Of a stretch of DNA of 37,563 nucleotides, positions 17,416 through 26,900 are shown in pieces; position 1 is the first letter of the stretch, and every line of letters starts with the position of its first letter. Source of the DNA: Blastopirellula sp. (GTDB taxonomy: Bacteria; Planctomycetota; Planctomycetia; Pirellulales; Pirellulaceae); assembly GCA_002733575.1 (NCBI GenBank), contig NVWB01000172.1, forward strand, positions 1 through 37,563. Reading direction: 5' to 3'. The notes under the pieces were generated by a model. The model had not been told where the DNA came from, ran no database searches, and saw only the letters and a program-made list of their open reading frames with translations. The position numbers and the translations under genes are program-made.

Positions 17416-18135
17416 TCATTTAATCAGCGGTGCCACTTCATCCTCGGTGATCACACTCGGTGGTAGTTCCATGATTCGGATGTTGCGGAAGTGGATTTCG
17501 GCGCCTTCGGATTCTAGGCACAGGTAGCCTTTTTTGTACGAGGCGTTGTGGATTCCGTTGACGAACTTGCCGTTGATTGAGAGTTTGACCGAACCGTCTA
17601 CCGCCACGACCACGTATTTGTTCCATTCGCCGGCCCCATTGCAGCGAAGTTCTTTTGACATGCTGCGGTTGCCACGCTTGTTCTCAGGCGTGGCCGTCAT
17701 GCCGCCGGCTCCGAAGAGTTCGCCAGAGATGTAGCCGATGTGGTTGGGCGATCCATCTTTTAGTTTGTGTTGGTTGACCCAATCGAGTTCAAGCATTTGC
17801 ACTTCCATTCCTCTTGGCAAACGCCCTTGGGGTTTGGCATCACTCCACAGGAAAACGCCTGAGTTGCCCCCTTTTTCCATGTGCTTCCATTCGATTTCAA
17901 GAATGAAATTTTCGTACTGCCGGTCGCTTCGCATCACGCCGATAGGGTGCCCTTGGCAGATGAGCAGTCCATCGCGGACCGACCAGTTTTCTTCGGAAGT
18001 ATTGACATCAATCCAGCCGGTGAGATCCTTCCCATTAAACAAATCCCGAAACTGATACGGGGACTCCGCCAAAAGTTGTTGAGTGGAAGAAGCGAGAACG
18101 AGCGTTAAGATTGCTAGTTGGAAGCATTTATTCAT
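17416..18135 (-). CDS. Secreted DUF1080 protein (3-keto-disaccharide hydrolase family)
   Basis: A 239-residue exported protein (signal peptide about 1-23, ends LLA-ES). The DUF1080 signature is complete: [52 protein letters not shown], and near the end [22 protein letters not shown]. The fold is a concanavalin-like beta jelly roll; some members hydrolyse 3-keto-glucosides and others may only bind glycans. It is the typical single-domain length. It lies 98 bp upstream of the tandem STN genes on the same strand, but the gap and the separate strong ribosome binding site leave co-transcription open. Confidence 0.92.
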   Translation of the reverse strand: MNKCFQLAILTLVLASSTQQLLAESPYQFRDLFNGKDLTGWIDVNTSEENWSVRDGLLICQGHPIGVMRSDRQYENFILEIEWKHMEKGGNSGVFLWSDAKPQGRLPRGMEVQMLELDWVNQHKLKDGSPNHIGYISGELFGAGGMTATPENKRGNRSMSKELRCNGAGEWNKYVVVAVDGSVKLSINGKFVNGIHNASYKKGYLCLESEGAEIHFRNIRIMELPPSVITEDEVAPLIK

Positions 18136-18329
18136 GGCGGATCTTTTTTCTCAAGAGGGAAGGGCACGGATGGTTGTAAGTAGGAAGTTACTTCAATGTA
18201 GCGTCTGTTGAGATGGATTTCAATCGTTTTCTGGATGACTATCTTCTGGAGAGCACTGTTTTTCGATCAATTCTGCCAGGGCATGAACTTGATTGTTCAG
18301 CGTTGAGTGGCGCTCGGCGAGGTTTAGGG

Positions 18330-18734
18330 TTATATGTTCTCCCAATGGCTGATGAATTCACGATGTCTTTTACTCGCGGTGAACATGGTTCTTGCGATTC
18401 CTAAGCAAACTGATATCACAAAAATAGTTTGAAATAAACGGTAAACATTGAGTTGTTCATAGGAGATGAAAATACAGCAAATACTATAGAGAGCAAGAGC
18501 AATGCTCAGGATGCCATGTGCAAACAAGAATTGCCAAAGTGTATTACGTGACAACCAAAAACAGACGACACTTATTACCAAGAGAGATGGGACAAGCACT
18601 GTCATCCACAGTGGCTGGTCAGAGAAAATCACGAGAGGCCCTAGAATGAGTGAGCCTATGATTAATGGAAAGTAGACGCACCAGCCCACTGATTTTGAAA
18701 GGTAGTCTGCCGATGTGGTATCTTTGTTGCTCAT
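18330..18734 (-). CDS. Small four-helix membrane protein, uncharacterised
   Basis: A 134-residue protein with about four hydrophobic segments (near residues 17-36, 42-60, 67-88 and 95-113) and a short basic C-terminal tail (FTASKRHREF). No family is recognised and no catalytic motif is seen. The start is an ATG. It lies between the DUF1080 gene and a MORN/YwqK-like gene, with gaps of 119-194 bp, in a stretch of small, poorly conserved genes. The hydrophobic pattern is strong enough to believe it is a gene; its function is unknown. Confidence 0.6.
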   Translation of the reverse strand: MSNKDTTSADYLSKSVGWCVYFPLIIGSLILGPLVIFSDQPLWMTVLVPSLLVISVVCFWLSRNTLWQFLFAHGILSIALALYSICCIFISYEQLNVYRLFQTIFVISVCLGIARTMFTASKRHREFISHWENI

Positions 18735-18853
18735 CTACAATAACGCTTTCGTAAGAATTGGTCTGTAAACGTAGAATGAGTATATCACAAGAACTAGGTG
18801 TTTACCACAAAAAATGAACAGCGAGCCAACTCCGGTTAGGAGAAATTTTGCGG

Positions 18854-19435
18854 CTACTCACGCATCGTGACAACTTTGCCGTCGCGATATTCAATTCGGC
18901 GTGATACTGTCGGTTGCTCGCTATACGCTGACCAAACTGTGTACAACCCAGTGCCCTTCTCAAGCGTTGAGGTTCCGAGTAGCTTTCCCTTCATACTGTA
19001 GAAGCGGCATTTGCCGTGAATTTTTCCGTCGACAAACGGCACTTCAAGTAGGAGGGTTCCGTCTGGTGCCCATCGGCGAACCTTGCCATGCACTTTTCCT
19101 TTTCGTATTGGAATCTGCGCCATGGCCGTCATCGTGGTTTGGGAATTGGCGCGTGGTGTAACAGCGAGCAAGCTTTCTCCTTCGCCATAGAAAAACTTGA
19201 TCATTTCTCCGCCGATGAACGTGCGACTGCGAATACGAAGTCCATAGAAGTTGTGATTGTACAAGCACTCTTGGTCCCAAAGAACACGATACTTGAGCAC
19301 CTCTTCGGCTGGAACGCTGACGATAGCTGGCGTTTGACCGCGATCAGCCTTGCTGGCGTTTTCACTGTGTGCGTGAGTGCATATAGTGAGAGCAGCAACG
19401 ACAGCAAACGCTGTGGGGAACAGGTAATTAACCAT
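18854..19435 (-). CDS. Exported MORN/YwqK-like repeat protein
   Basis: A 193-residue protein with a signal peptide (about 1-24, ending HAHS-EN). The C-terminal half has MORN_2-type repeats: IRKGKVHGKVRRWAPDGTLLLEVPFVDGKIHGKCRFYSMKGKLLG and SRRIEYRDGKVV, the pattern 'G-x-x-H-G-x-x-x-x-Y/W-x-x-x-G-x-L'. Proteins of this type are often labelled 'toxin-antitoxin system YwqK family antitoxin', but the repeat is generic and an exported location does not fit a cytoplasmic antitoxin. The start is supported by AAGGAGA about 7 nt upstream of the ATG. Function unknown. Confidence 0.75.
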   Translation of the reverse strand: MVNYLFPTAFAVVAALTICTHAHSENASKADRGQTPAIVSVPAEEVLKYRVLWDQECLYNHNFYGLRIRSRTFIGGEMIKFFYGEGESLLAVTPRANSQTTMTAMAQIPIRKGKVHGKVRRWAPDGTLLLEVPFVDGKIHGKCRFYSMKGKLLGTSTLEKGTGLYTVWSAYSEQPTVSRRIEYRDGKVVTMRE

Positions 19436-19529
19436 TCGATTCTCCTTTAGACTCCGTTTTTATTCTGCATAAATTCCACGATCACGAGCCGGACGCTCCT
19501 GTCTTTAGTATCGTACGCTAGTTTAGCAT

Positions 19530-20273
19530 TTATCGCACTGCCGGTCGATTCGCCAATCCGGCGTTAAATTCTTTAAGCCCTGCGTCTGTGATCGAAGTCT
19601 TGTCTACAAATAGGAGTTCTAATTGGTCACATTCGCTGAGTTTTTCCAATCCGGTATCGGTTAGTTGCGTGTTGCTAAGCCCTAAGGTTCGCAGTTTGGG
19701 TAGGTCAGCCAGTTGTTCGATTCCAGCATCGGTTACTAGGGTCTTGTCTAAGTGCAACATCCACAGTGACTCAAGTTGAACCATGGCGTGTAACGCATCG
19801 TCTGTGATGTTGCAGCGCTCTAGCTTGACGACTTCCAAGCTACTCAAGCGTGCCAGGTGTTGGACACCTTGGTCGGTAATCTTGGTGCCGGAGAGTTCCA
19901 GTTGCTTTAGTTGCGGCAGTTCCATTAGATGCTTGATGCCGGCGTCTGTGATGTTTGTGTCATTTAAGTTAAGGTGAGTCAGTTTGGGAAGTGTCCCAAT
20001 CTCGGCCAAGTCCTTATCGGAAGCAAGCGATCCCGAAAGGTCAATCGCGCCGATGTACGAGCGTCCGTTCTCACCCCGGCCCTCGGTAAAGCCACCCCAG
20101 GTAACGCTGCCACCCAGTTTTTCAATTCTCTTAGCAATCTCCATCTCGCGACGAGTTTGTTCGAGTGGTCGCATCAGCAAAGCAAAGACCACAGCGCACA
20201 CGGTCACAACGCCCAGCATCGACAGCAGCGTAAATTGAGACCAGCGTCGTTTTTTTGTGGGGGTGGTGTTCAT
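19530..20273 (-). CDS. Membrane-anchored leucine-rich-repeat protein (LRR_6-like)
   Basis: A 247-residue protein with one N-terminal membrane helix (about 14-34, LLSMLGVVTVCAVVFALLM) and six 24-residue leucine-rich repeats of the planctomycete 'cysteine-containing/ribonuclease-inhibitor-like' form: PKLTHLNLNDTNITDAGIKHLMEL, PQLKQLELSGTKITDQGVQHLARL, and so on, ending ITDAGLKEFNAGL. The repeat type (ITDAGL) differs from that of the LRR protein at 9779 (NVTDLTPL), so they are not recent copies, but both share the anchor-plus-solenoid design. The partner is unknown. Confidence 0.85.
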   Translation of the reverse strand: MNTTPTKKRRWSQFTLLSMLGVVTVCAVVFALLMRPLEQTRREMEIAKRIEKLGGSVTWGGFTEGRGENGRSYIGAIDLSGSLASDKDLAEIGTLPKLTHLNLNDTNITDAGIKHLMELPQLKQLELSGTKITDQGVQHLARLSSLEVVKLERCNITDDALHAMVQLESLWMLHLDKTLVTDAGIEQLADLPKLRTLGLSNTQLTDTGLEKLSECDQLELLFVDKTSITDAGLKEFNAGLANRPAVR

Positions 20274-20390
20274 GTCTAGAGCAGTGCACTTAACGAATAA
20301 TTATTATTACAGCCGCTACTTTGCATTTTAATCTATCCTAGCAAAACAGAGAATTCAAGCATTATCTGCCTTGTATAAGTTTGCTCTCAG

Positions 20391-20819
20391 TTACCAGAAT
20401 TTCCACCAGGGCTTTGCCGAAGAATGTAGCTTCAATCCTCCTTCACCATCAGGTAGCCAAACATTTCCACGAATTGAACTTACATCAAAGAAACCACATT
20501 GATATGTAGCAGCAAGCCGGTGCATGGTTGCATATGCAGATTCAGATTGCGACCACCGAAACCCTGCATAAATAAACGATCCTGCACAGCTGTAATCTGT
20601 TATATTGGTAGAATCGCCATCAGACTTAAGAGGACCGTTCATCGGAGGAAAGTCCTTGATTATTTCATGAAAGAAACACGAGAGTTCTGGTGACAGATTC
20701 GTCGGGTCATTGTAGTCGAATTCTTTCGACCAGCTTGTCTCCTGATCAAACCATTCAAGAAACTCATGCCGATCCTTAGGAACCAGGCCCGGGGCGAACA
20801 CAGCTAGATCGTAACTCAT
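20391..20819 (-). CDS. MSYDL-type conserved hypothetical protein, possible immunity protein
   Basis: A 142-residue soluble protein starting MSYDLAVFAPGLVPKDRHEFLEWFDQETSW and containing FPPMNGPLKSDGD, TDYSCAGSFIYAGFRWSQSESAYATMHRLAA and GFFDVSSIRGNVWLPDG. I recall this pattern from a widespread hypothetical family scattered across bacterial genomes, sometimes near polymorphic-toxin loci; that link is memory, not shown here. AAGGAA about 5 nt before the ATG supports the start. It lies 23 bp downstream of a small 2-TM gene on the same strand, so the two are probably co-transcribed. Confidence 0.7.
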   Translation of the reverse strand: MSYDLAVFAPGLVPKDRHEFLEWFDQETSWSKEFDYNDPTNLSPELSCFFHEIIKDFPPMNGPLKSDGDSTNITDYSCAGSFIYAGFRWSQSESAYATMHRLAATYQCGFFDVSSIRGNVWLPDGEGGLKLHSSAKPWWKFW

Positions 20820-20842
20820 ATGGATTCCTTGTCTAACAGAAA

Positions 20843-21100
20843 TTATTTTCCATTTGTTTCTTCGCTATTGACTTTAGCTCGCTTTCGTCGAAGCTCGATC
20901 CACATCCCTAGTACTATTAATGTGAGTGTCGGGAGCAAGGGACCAATGATCCAAATGTACCAAGCAACTCCTTCTGAGAAATAGTTGAGAATGAAAACAA
21001 ATGCCAGTCCCAATGCAGATAAGATCACTAACACGAGTGGTAATTCGATTAATGCATAGCCAGATCGACAATTCTGAGACCGGATTGGACTTGTCGCCAT
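20843..21100 (-). CDS. Small two-helix membrane protein, uncharacterised
   Basis: An 85-residue protein with two hydrophobic segments (about residues 19-41 and 49-67) and a basic C-terminal tail (ELRRKRAKVNSEETNGK). The frame opens at a TTG (21103), but the adjacent ATG at 21100 has GGAG about 5 nt upstream and is preferred. No family is recognised. It precedes the MSYDL-type gene by 23 bp. A second open frame on the same strand (20874-21131) overlaps most of it but gives a non-globular, compositionally odd product. Confidence 0.55.
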   Translation of the reverse strand: MATSPIRSQNCRSGYALIELPLVLVILSALGLAFVFILNYFSEGVAWYIWIIGPLLPTLTLIVLGMWIELRRKRAKVNSEETNGK

Positions 21101-21154
21101 CAATGCTCCAATAAAACGGCACTAAGAACACACCCTATTATAACACCAGTTATT

Positions 21155-21772
21155 CTACTTCAATTCCAAAAACGCCACATCATCAGGCGAATAATTAAAC
21201 ACTTGTCCAGTCTCAAACTTGTAAACCCAGCCGTGCAGGTTGACATCGTTTCTGGCCAAAGCGGCGGCTACGGATGGATGGGTTCGTAGGTTTTCTAGTT
21301 GGACTAGCACGTTCTCTTCAATGGTAAGAGTTAAGCGTTCGTCTTCTTCGATTAGGTGCGAATAATTTTCGGTGACGATTCGCCTAGTCGATTCGGCATA
21401 CGTGAGTAGCCCTTTGACGGCGGGTAAGTTTTCTAAAGATTCGGGATGAAGCAATCCGGCCATCGCGCCGCAGTGAGAGTGCCCGCAGATGATGATGTCT
21501 TTGACCTTGAGCACACTCACGGCGTACTCAATGGTGGCCGCTTCTCCGCCATGAAACAATCCGTAAGGTGGTACGATATTACCAGCAGCACGGAGGATAA
21601 ATAATTCTCCCGGCTTGGTTTGAGTCAAATAGCTAGGGTCAATCCGAGAATCAGAACAGGTGATGAACAGGGCGGATGGACTTTGGCCTTCGGCTAGTGT
21701 TTCAAACAGTTTTTGGTCTTTGCTAAAGCTTTCTCTTTGAAACTTATGAATGCCGTTGACTAGTTTTTGCAC
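21155..21772 (-). CDS. Beta-class carbonic anhydrase
   Basis: A 205-residue cytoplasmic enzyme interconverting CO2 and bicarbonate. The zinc ligands of the beta class are all present: C39 in ITCSDSR, with D41 and R43 forming the Asp-Arg dyad, and H98-x2-C101 in [20 protein letters not shown] is the other class signature. There is no signal peptide. The start is a GTG with AGGAAA about 8 nt upstream; no closer ATG fits the family N-terminus ([22 protein letters not shown]). It stands 101 bp from the DUF1501 gene on the same strand; no functional link is evident. Confidence 0.95.
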   Translation of the reverse strand: MQKLVNGIHKFQRESFSKDQKLFETLAEGQSPSALFITCSDSRIDPSYLTQTKPGELFILRAAGNIVPPYGLFHGGEAATIEYAVSVLKVKDIIICGHSHCGAMAGLLHPESLENLPAVKGLLTYAESTRRIVTENYSHLIEEDERLTLTIEENVLVQLENLRTHPSVAAALARNDVNLHGWVYKFETGQVFNYSPDDVAFLELK

Positions 21773-21873
21773 AGCCGGGTTTCCTTTGATCGACGAAACG
21801 AGTACTCATAACCAAATAGGTGTGATGGTATTGTATCCGTAAGTAAGGATTCGCCCATGGCTTATCTTGCGAT

Positions 21874-23313
21874 TTAGGCAAGAATATCTTTAATCACATG
21901 GGCTTCTTCGACACCGGTTAAACGGAAATCGAGCCCTTGTGATTTGTAAGAAAAGCGGTTGTGATCGATGCCAAACAAGTGCAGCATGGTGGCATGGAAG
22001 TCTCGCACGTGGACGATATCTTCGACTGCGTTATAGCCGAGTTCGTCGGTGTTGCCGTACGACTTGCCACCTTGGACGGCTCCGCCGGAGAGCATCATGG
22101 AGAAGCCTTTGATATGGTGATCTCGGCCTGAGCCTTGGCCCATAGGTGTTCGGCCAAACTCTCCGCCGAATACGATCAGCGTGTCTTCAAATAGCCCGCG
22201 TTGTTTTAGGTCTTTGATTAACGCGGCGGTGGCTTGATCAACTTCTTTAGCGGTGATATCCATCGAGCCTTTGATGTTGCCGTGGTGGTCCCAGCCGCGA
22301 TGATAGAGTTGAACGAAGCGAACGCCTTTTTCCAATAAACGCCGGGCCAGTAGACAGTTGGAAGCATAGGTGCCATCGCCCCCTTTGGTTCCGTAGGCGT
22401 CAAACGTGTCTTGGGTTTCGCCTGATAGATCCATGAGTTGAGGTACGCTGGTTTGCATACGAAAGGCCATCTCGTATTGGCGAATGCGGGTTTCAATTTC
22501 AGGGTCGTTCACAAAACTGTTGGCTTGTTGATTGAGCTGATTTACCGTGTCAATCAGTCCACGTTGTTGGGCCAGTTCAACGCCTTGTGGGCGATTGAGA
22601 TAGAGGACCGGGTCTCCACTGGCGTGGAACTGTACGCCTTGGAAACGAGACGGTAGGAAACCACTTTGCCATTGTCGGGCCGCTATCGGTTGCGATTGGC
22701 CTCCACGTCCAACTGAAGTCAACACCACATAGCCAGGCATGTCGTTGGATTCTTGGCCTAATCCGTACAACAGCCACGAACCCATGCTAGGACGGCCCGC
22801 ATTGGATGAGCCGGTATTGAACACCAAGTGAGCCGGGTCATGGTTGATTTGATCGGTATGCATGGAACGAATAATGCAAATGTCATCGGCAACCGAGCCA
22901 ATATGTGGAAACAGTTCGCAGATGCGTTGTCCGCTTTCGCCGAAATTTTTGAACGCGTGCTGGGGTCCAAAACACTTGAGTTTTTTGCCTTGCAGTTGGG
23001 CGATTTGTTGCCCTTTGGTGTACGACTCTGGCATCGGCTGATCGTGCATTTCTTTCAGCTTGGGCTTATCGTCAAAGGTCTCTAAATGCGAAGGACCACC
23101 GGCCATGCACAGATGGACGATTCGTTTTACTTTAGGCGTAACATGCGGCGTGCGAATTACGCCGGAGTTGAGACCGTTCTTTTCCTGTGCACTAGCATCG
23201 CCAGAGAGCATTGACATTAACGCCAGCGGGCCGATCCCTAGTGCGGTTTGGTTTAAAAAACTGCGGCGGGAAATCGTATTTTTAAAATTGATATTTTCTG
23301 ATGAGTTTGACAT
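21874..23313 (-). CDS. DUF1501 protein with Tat signal
   Basis: A 479-residue protein with a twin-arginine signal (SRRSFLNQTALGIGPLALMSM), so it is exported folded. The body is DUF1501: HLCMAGGPSHLETFDDKPKL, DQINHDPAHLVFNTGS, GSWLLYGLGQESNDMPGYVVLTS, RFVQLYHRGWDHHGN and GGEFGRTPMGQGSGRDHH. The family belongs to the alkaline-phosphatase/sulfatase-like superfamily; its reaction is not settled. It lies 58 bp downstream of the PSD1 cytochrome gene. That PSD1-DUF1501 pairing is one of the commonest operons in planctomycetes, which makes a joint periplasmic role likely. AGGG about 8 nt before the ATG supports the start. Confidence 0.95.
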   Translation of the reverse strand: MSNSSENINFKNTISRRSFLNQTALGIGPLALMSMLSGDASAQEKNGLNSGVIRTPHVTPKVKRIVHLCMAGGPSHLETFDDKPKLKEMHDQPMPESYTKGQQIAQLQGKKLKCFGPQHAFKNFGESGQRICELFPHIGSVADDICIIRSMHTDQINHDPAHLVFNTGSSNAGRPSMGSWLLYGLGQESNDMPGYVVLTSVGRGGQSQPIAARQWQSGFLPSRFQGVQFHASGDPVLYLNRPQGVELAQQRGLIDTVNQLNQQANSFVNDPEIETRIRQYEMAFRMQTSVPQLMDLSGETQDTFDAYGTKGGDGTYASNCLLARRLLEKGVRFVQLYHRGWDHHGNIKGSMDITAKEVDQATAALIKDLKQRGLFEDTLIVFGGEFGRTPMGQGSGRDHHIKGFSMMLSGGAVQGGKSYGNTDELGYNAVEDIVHVRDFHATMLHLFGIDHNRFSYKSQGLDFRLTGVEEAHVIKDILA

Positions 23314-23371
23314 GTTAGTAGCCCTGATATTTGAAAGCGTGGATCAATGAAATGGTGAAGTAATTTCGCAA

Positions 23372-26300
23372 TTAGTAGCGAGTAATTCCTTCATGTAAAT
23401 TCAAGATCGCACGTGTTACACTTGTCCATGCGGCCAGTTCGATTGTATCGAGATCACTTGTTTTCGGAGCAATTCCGGCAGCGGCCAGTTTCGCTGCCGA
23501 CTCGGGAGACTTCTGATAAATGGCCAAGTTTTTCTCGTACCACTGTTTCAGTAAAACCATTTCGTCTGTTCGAGGTGGTCGAGACAAAGCTCGGTTGAAG
23601 GCCCAAGTTAATCGTGTTTCGAAATCTTTGTTGCCAGAAAGTAGGATTTTTTCGGCAAACACTCTGGCCGCTTCGACATAGGTTGGATCGTTCAACAACA
23701 CCAAGGCTTGTAGCGGCGTGTTAGAGCGTTCGCGACGAGCGGTACATTCTTCACGAGGTGGGGCGTCAAACGCCAGCATGCTAGGGTGCAGGAATGTGCG
23801 TTGCCAATGCGTGTACAATCCGCGTCGATATTGGCCATCGCCTGAATCGTGTTTGTAGGTGCGTTTGGGGAAGTTCATCTGGGCCCAATATCCGGCAGGT
23901 TGATAGGGTTTGGCACTAACCCCACCGATTTTATCGACCATTAAACCACTCACGACCAAGGCGTTATCACGCACCATTTCGGCGTCGAGTCTCCAGCGAG
24001 ACTGCCGGGCCAAGAGCCGGTTGTAAGGATCACTTTTCTGATCTTCTTGAGATGCGTAGGAAGATTGCTGATAGGAATTGGAGAGCACCATTTGTTTTAC
24101 TAAATGTTTGATGTCCCAGCCGCTATCGATGAAGTCGGCAGCAAGCCAATCGAGTAATTCTGGGTGAGAAGGGGTTTCTCCTTGCGAGCCAAGATCGTCA
24201 ACGCTACGGCTTAGCCCATTGCCGAAGTAGAGCATCCAGATGCGATTGACGAAGGTACGAGCGACCAAGGGATTCTCTTTCGAGACCAACCAGTCAGCCA
24301 AGTCTTTGCGATTGAGGGTTCGTCCTTCAATCTTCGGTTGAGGCAAAAAAGCGGGAACCGATGGGGTTACGATTTCGCCTGAATCGTCCATCCAATCGCC
24401 ACGAGGAAGAATTCGCATGACTCGTGGTGGCCCAGCTTTCGTTGCCAGGGTGGTGATGACCGATTTATCGAGTTTCGTTTTATCTGCTTTAAGCTTTGCT
24501 AAGAGATCACGAGGAGTTTTTAACAATTCGCTTTGTTGTTTAAATTCATTCCACAATTTCTCATTTTGTGCTTTGGTACGTTTTGCGGGATCGATTGAGA
24601 TGATTGCCAATAGGGCAGGGGAGGCGAACTGGGTGTTGTTGTCACCGCTGGCTTCTGCGGCGTAGAGGCGAATTTTTCCGAGGCTGTGGCCTGTGCCGTA
24701 GTTATGGGTCAACTTGACTTCCAGCGTTTGTTTTGCGTCTGACTTTACACTGACAGGCTTTTTGGCGGAAAGAACCAGTTGCTGGGTTTGCCCGGTTTGC
24801 GGCAAGATGGCCCAACCGTTTTTGTTTCCGTTGATGATATATGTGGGAGAATGGTTGTTTTGTGTATGGCTGGCTTCTGCACTTGCCCATGCGATGTTTT
24901 GGTCGCCCAGTTTGGCTTCGACTTTATGCAATACAAAGTTGCCGTTGATGGCACGGCCTGGACCTTTGGCAGGAAAGGAGTCATCAGTCAGGCACTCTAG
25001 TCGCAGTGCAGCGATTGAGGGTGCGTTGAGTTCCAGCGAAATGGTATAGACGTCTTTATCCGGTACTTTGCCGCTGGCTTTAATTGAGCCATCTTTCTCG
25101 ATGGTCATCGTCGATCCGCCAGAAGAGGTGGCGGAAGTAGGAGTTAATAATTTCCAGCGACCAGACTGCTGTGAAAGTGACTGTTGCCACTTGATGAACT
25201 CAGCTTCAAGCTCTGGTGATTTTGTATCGTACTTGGTTTGTGTGGCTGCGATCTCTTTGGTAAGGCGGGCCGATTCTTGTTGTTGTTCGGCGGTCGGAAC
25301 AGGCAACAGCTCAAGGTGGTTTGCACCACCCACAATTCCTTTCTCTTTGATGTCTGCAAAAAATGCGGCAAAGCTATAGAAATCTTTCGTGGTAAACGAA
25401 TCAAACTTGTGATCATGACACTCGGCACATCCGAATGTTGACCCTAGCCAGATATTACCGGTAGTTCGTACGCGATCAGCGGCGTATTTCGCCAAGTATT
25501 CTTTCGGTTGTCCGCCTCCTTCGGCAGACGCCCGATTTAAACGGTTGTAAGTCGACGCCACTTTTTGATCCAAGGTGGCATCGTGCAACAAGTCTCCAGC
25601 AATTTGTTCAATCGTAAATTCATCAAATGGTTTGTTTTGATTGAACGCATTAATCACATAGTCTCGATAAGGCGATACGCTGCGTACTTGATCGCCATGG
25701 TATCCGAGAGTGTCGGCATAGCGTACTAAGTCAAGCCAATAGATGGCCATCCGTTCGCCATAATGCGAGGACTGAATCAGTTGGTTGACCAACTTTTCAT
25801 ACGCTTCAGGCGAGGGGTCATTGGCAAATGTTTCAACCAGTTCAGGGCTCGGCGGTAGGCCGGTTAGATCAAACGAGAGTCGTCGCACTAATGTCCGTGG
25901 GTCAGCAGCTTTACTTGGTGCAAGTTTTTCTTGTTTCAAACGAGAGAGGATAAAGGCATCAATCGCAGAAGTTTTTTTATTCGCTTGATCAATCTTGGGT
26001 ACAGCCGGTTTCTTCAGTGGAGTAATTGACCAATGCTCTTGATATTCGGCCCCTTGCTGAATCCAATCCTTGAGCAGCCCAATTTCTTTGGCACTCAGTC
26101 GCTTGCCATGTTCGCCTGGCGGCATTCGCACATCTTCGTCTTCGGATAAAATACGAGCCATTATTTCGCTTTGATCACTATGCCCTGGCATAATGGCCGG
26201 GTCTCTATCTTGATCATCTACCGCTGATGCTCGTTGATCCAGCCGCAATTCGGCTTCCCGATTTTTGGCATCAGGGCCATGGCAGACAAAACATTTGTCG

Positions 26301-26407
26301 GAAAGGATCGGGCGAATATCACGGTTGAATTGCACTTGCTTCTGGCCCCAAGAGTCGGAGACCATCAGGGAAAAACAGAAGAAGACAAATAGAACGACTC
26401 TGGCCAT
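23372..26407 (-). CDS. PSCyt1-PSCyt2-PSD1 planctomycete cytochrome protein
   Basis: A 1011-residue exported protein (signal peptide about 1-21). PSCyt1 (about 35-120) carries a c-type heme motif, C39-F-V-C42-H43, in DKCFVCHGPD. PSCyt2/DUF1549 (about 145-360) ends with a second CxxCH, C327-A-E-C330-H331, in GCAECHDHKFD. An inserted beta-rich domain (about 420-590) contains RLECLTDDSFPAKGPGRAINGNFVLHKVE, resembling a carbohydrate-binding module. PSD1/DUF1553 (about 690-970) shows RTFVNRIWMLYFGNGLSRSVDDLGSQGETPSHPELLDWLA and SNTPLQALVLLNDPTYVEAARVFAE. It is first in an operon with the DUF1501 gene. Heme attachment would need the Ccm machinery, not in this window. A role in periplasmic oxidation of polymers is inference. 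Confidence 0.95.
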   Translation of the reverse strand: MARVVLFVFFCFSLMVSDSWGQKQVQFNRDIRPILSDKCFVCHGPDAKNREAELRLDQRASAVDDQDRDPAIMPGHSDQSEIMARILSEDEDVRMPPGEHGKRLSAKEIGLLKDWIQQGAEYQEHWSITPLKKPAVPKIDQANKKTSAIDAFILSRLKQEKLAPSKAADPRTLVRRLSFDLTGLPPSPELVETFANDPSPEAYEKLVNQLIQSSHYGERMAIYWLDLVRYADTLGYHGDQVRSVSPYRDYVINAFNQNKPFDEFTIEQIAGDLLHDATLDQKVASTYNRLNRASAEGGGQPKEYLAKYAADRVRTTGNIWLGSTFGCAECHDHKFDSFTTKDFYSFAAFFADIKEKGIVGGANHLELLPVPTAEQQQESARLTKEIAATQTKYDTKSPELEAEFIKWQQSLSQQSGRWKLLTPTSATSSGGSTMTIEKDGSIKASGKVPDKDVYTISLELNAPSIAALRLECLTDDSFPAKGPGRAINGNFVLHKVEAKLGDQNIAWASAEASHTQNNHSPTYIINGNKNGWAILPQTGQTQQLVLSAKKPVSVKSDAKQTLEVKLTHNYGTGHSLGKIRLYAAEASGDNNTQFASPALLAIISIDPAKRTKAQNEKLWNEFKQQSELLKTPRDLLAKLKADKTKLDKSVITTLATKAGPPRVMRILPRGDWMDDSGEIVTPSVPAFLPQPKIEGRTLNRKDLADWLVSKENPLVARTFVNRIWMLYFGNGLSRSVDDLGSQGETPSHPELLDWLAADFIDSGWDIKHLVKQMVLSNSYQQSSYASQEDQKSDPYNRLLARQSRWRLDAEMVRDNALVVSGLMVDKIGGVSAKPYQPAGYWAQMNFPKRTYKHDSGDGQYRRGLYTHWQRTFLHPSMLAFDAPPREECTARRERSNTPLQALVLLNDPTYVEAARVFAEKILLSGNKDFETRLTWAFNRALSRPPRTDEMVLLKQWYEKNLAIYQKSPESAAKLAAAGIAPKTSDLDTIELAAWTSVTRAILNLHEGITRY

Positions 26408-26538
26408 GAGGTTTGCTTTCTGACCTGCTACCGAAGTGGATTGGTGGTCAAAAGAATTAGGCGTTGTTTTTAAACGGTGAAATACTCACTGGTTGATCTT
26501 AATGCGGATCAAATACAGTTCGTAAAATGTTGGGTGGG

Positions 26539-26555
26539 GTATAATCTTATTATAC
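26539..26555. promoter_or_regulatory. Symmetrical -10-like element
   Basis: GTATAAT-CTT-ATTATAC is a perfect 7-bp inverted repeat that places a TATAAT hexamer on both strands. On the minus strand a CTGGCA 18 bp upstream could act as -35 for the PSD1 gene, whose start is 131 bp away. It could be a divergent promoter or an operator. Confidence 0.35.
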
Positions 26556-26651
26556 ACAAGTGATTATCGATCTGCCAGTCTTCCATGGTCCGCTGATCGG
26601 ATGAGATAAGTTGAGCCCATTATTGGATTTATCGCCTTGTTTCAAAGGCAT

Positions 26652-26697
26652 AACAGCCAGGGGAAGGGCATGCCCTTTACCTACCAAAATGGCTGTT
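26652..26697. repeat. Nested inverted repeat of unknown role
   Basis: AACAGCCA (26652-26659) pairs with TGGCTGTT (26690-26697); within it lies the 14-bp palindrome AAGGGCATGCCCTT (26664-26677). No T-run follows, so it is not a standard terminator. Confidence 0.6.
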
Positions 26698-26900
26698 GTA
26701 GCGAACTACCGCAAAGGGAAACAGCTAGTTTTTCTAATCATTTTACTACAACTGGAAAATCTGGATTAGTGAGGCGTTTCTTTCAAGACTTTTGCGTTTT
26801 TTAGTAGGAATTCCATTTATAGAAGCGTACAATTACCTATGCACTGTCTGAGAAACAACCACAACATCATCCAGCGAATCATTCAGCGAGAGGGCAGACC

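Larger units (their letters stand above)
26408..26900. other. 493-bp divergent intergenic region with two inverted repeats
   Basis: I find no gene here. It separates the PSD1 gene (minus) from the response regulator (plus), so both promoters should lie inside. It contains a symmetrical TATAAT-bearing element at 26539-26555 and a nested hairpin at 26652-26697, entered separately. Confidence 0.5.

Noticed and set aside
18213..18404. A 63-codon plus-strand frame next to the 4-TM gene.
   Set aside because: It overlaps the end of a better-supported gene and has no recognisable start signal or similarity.
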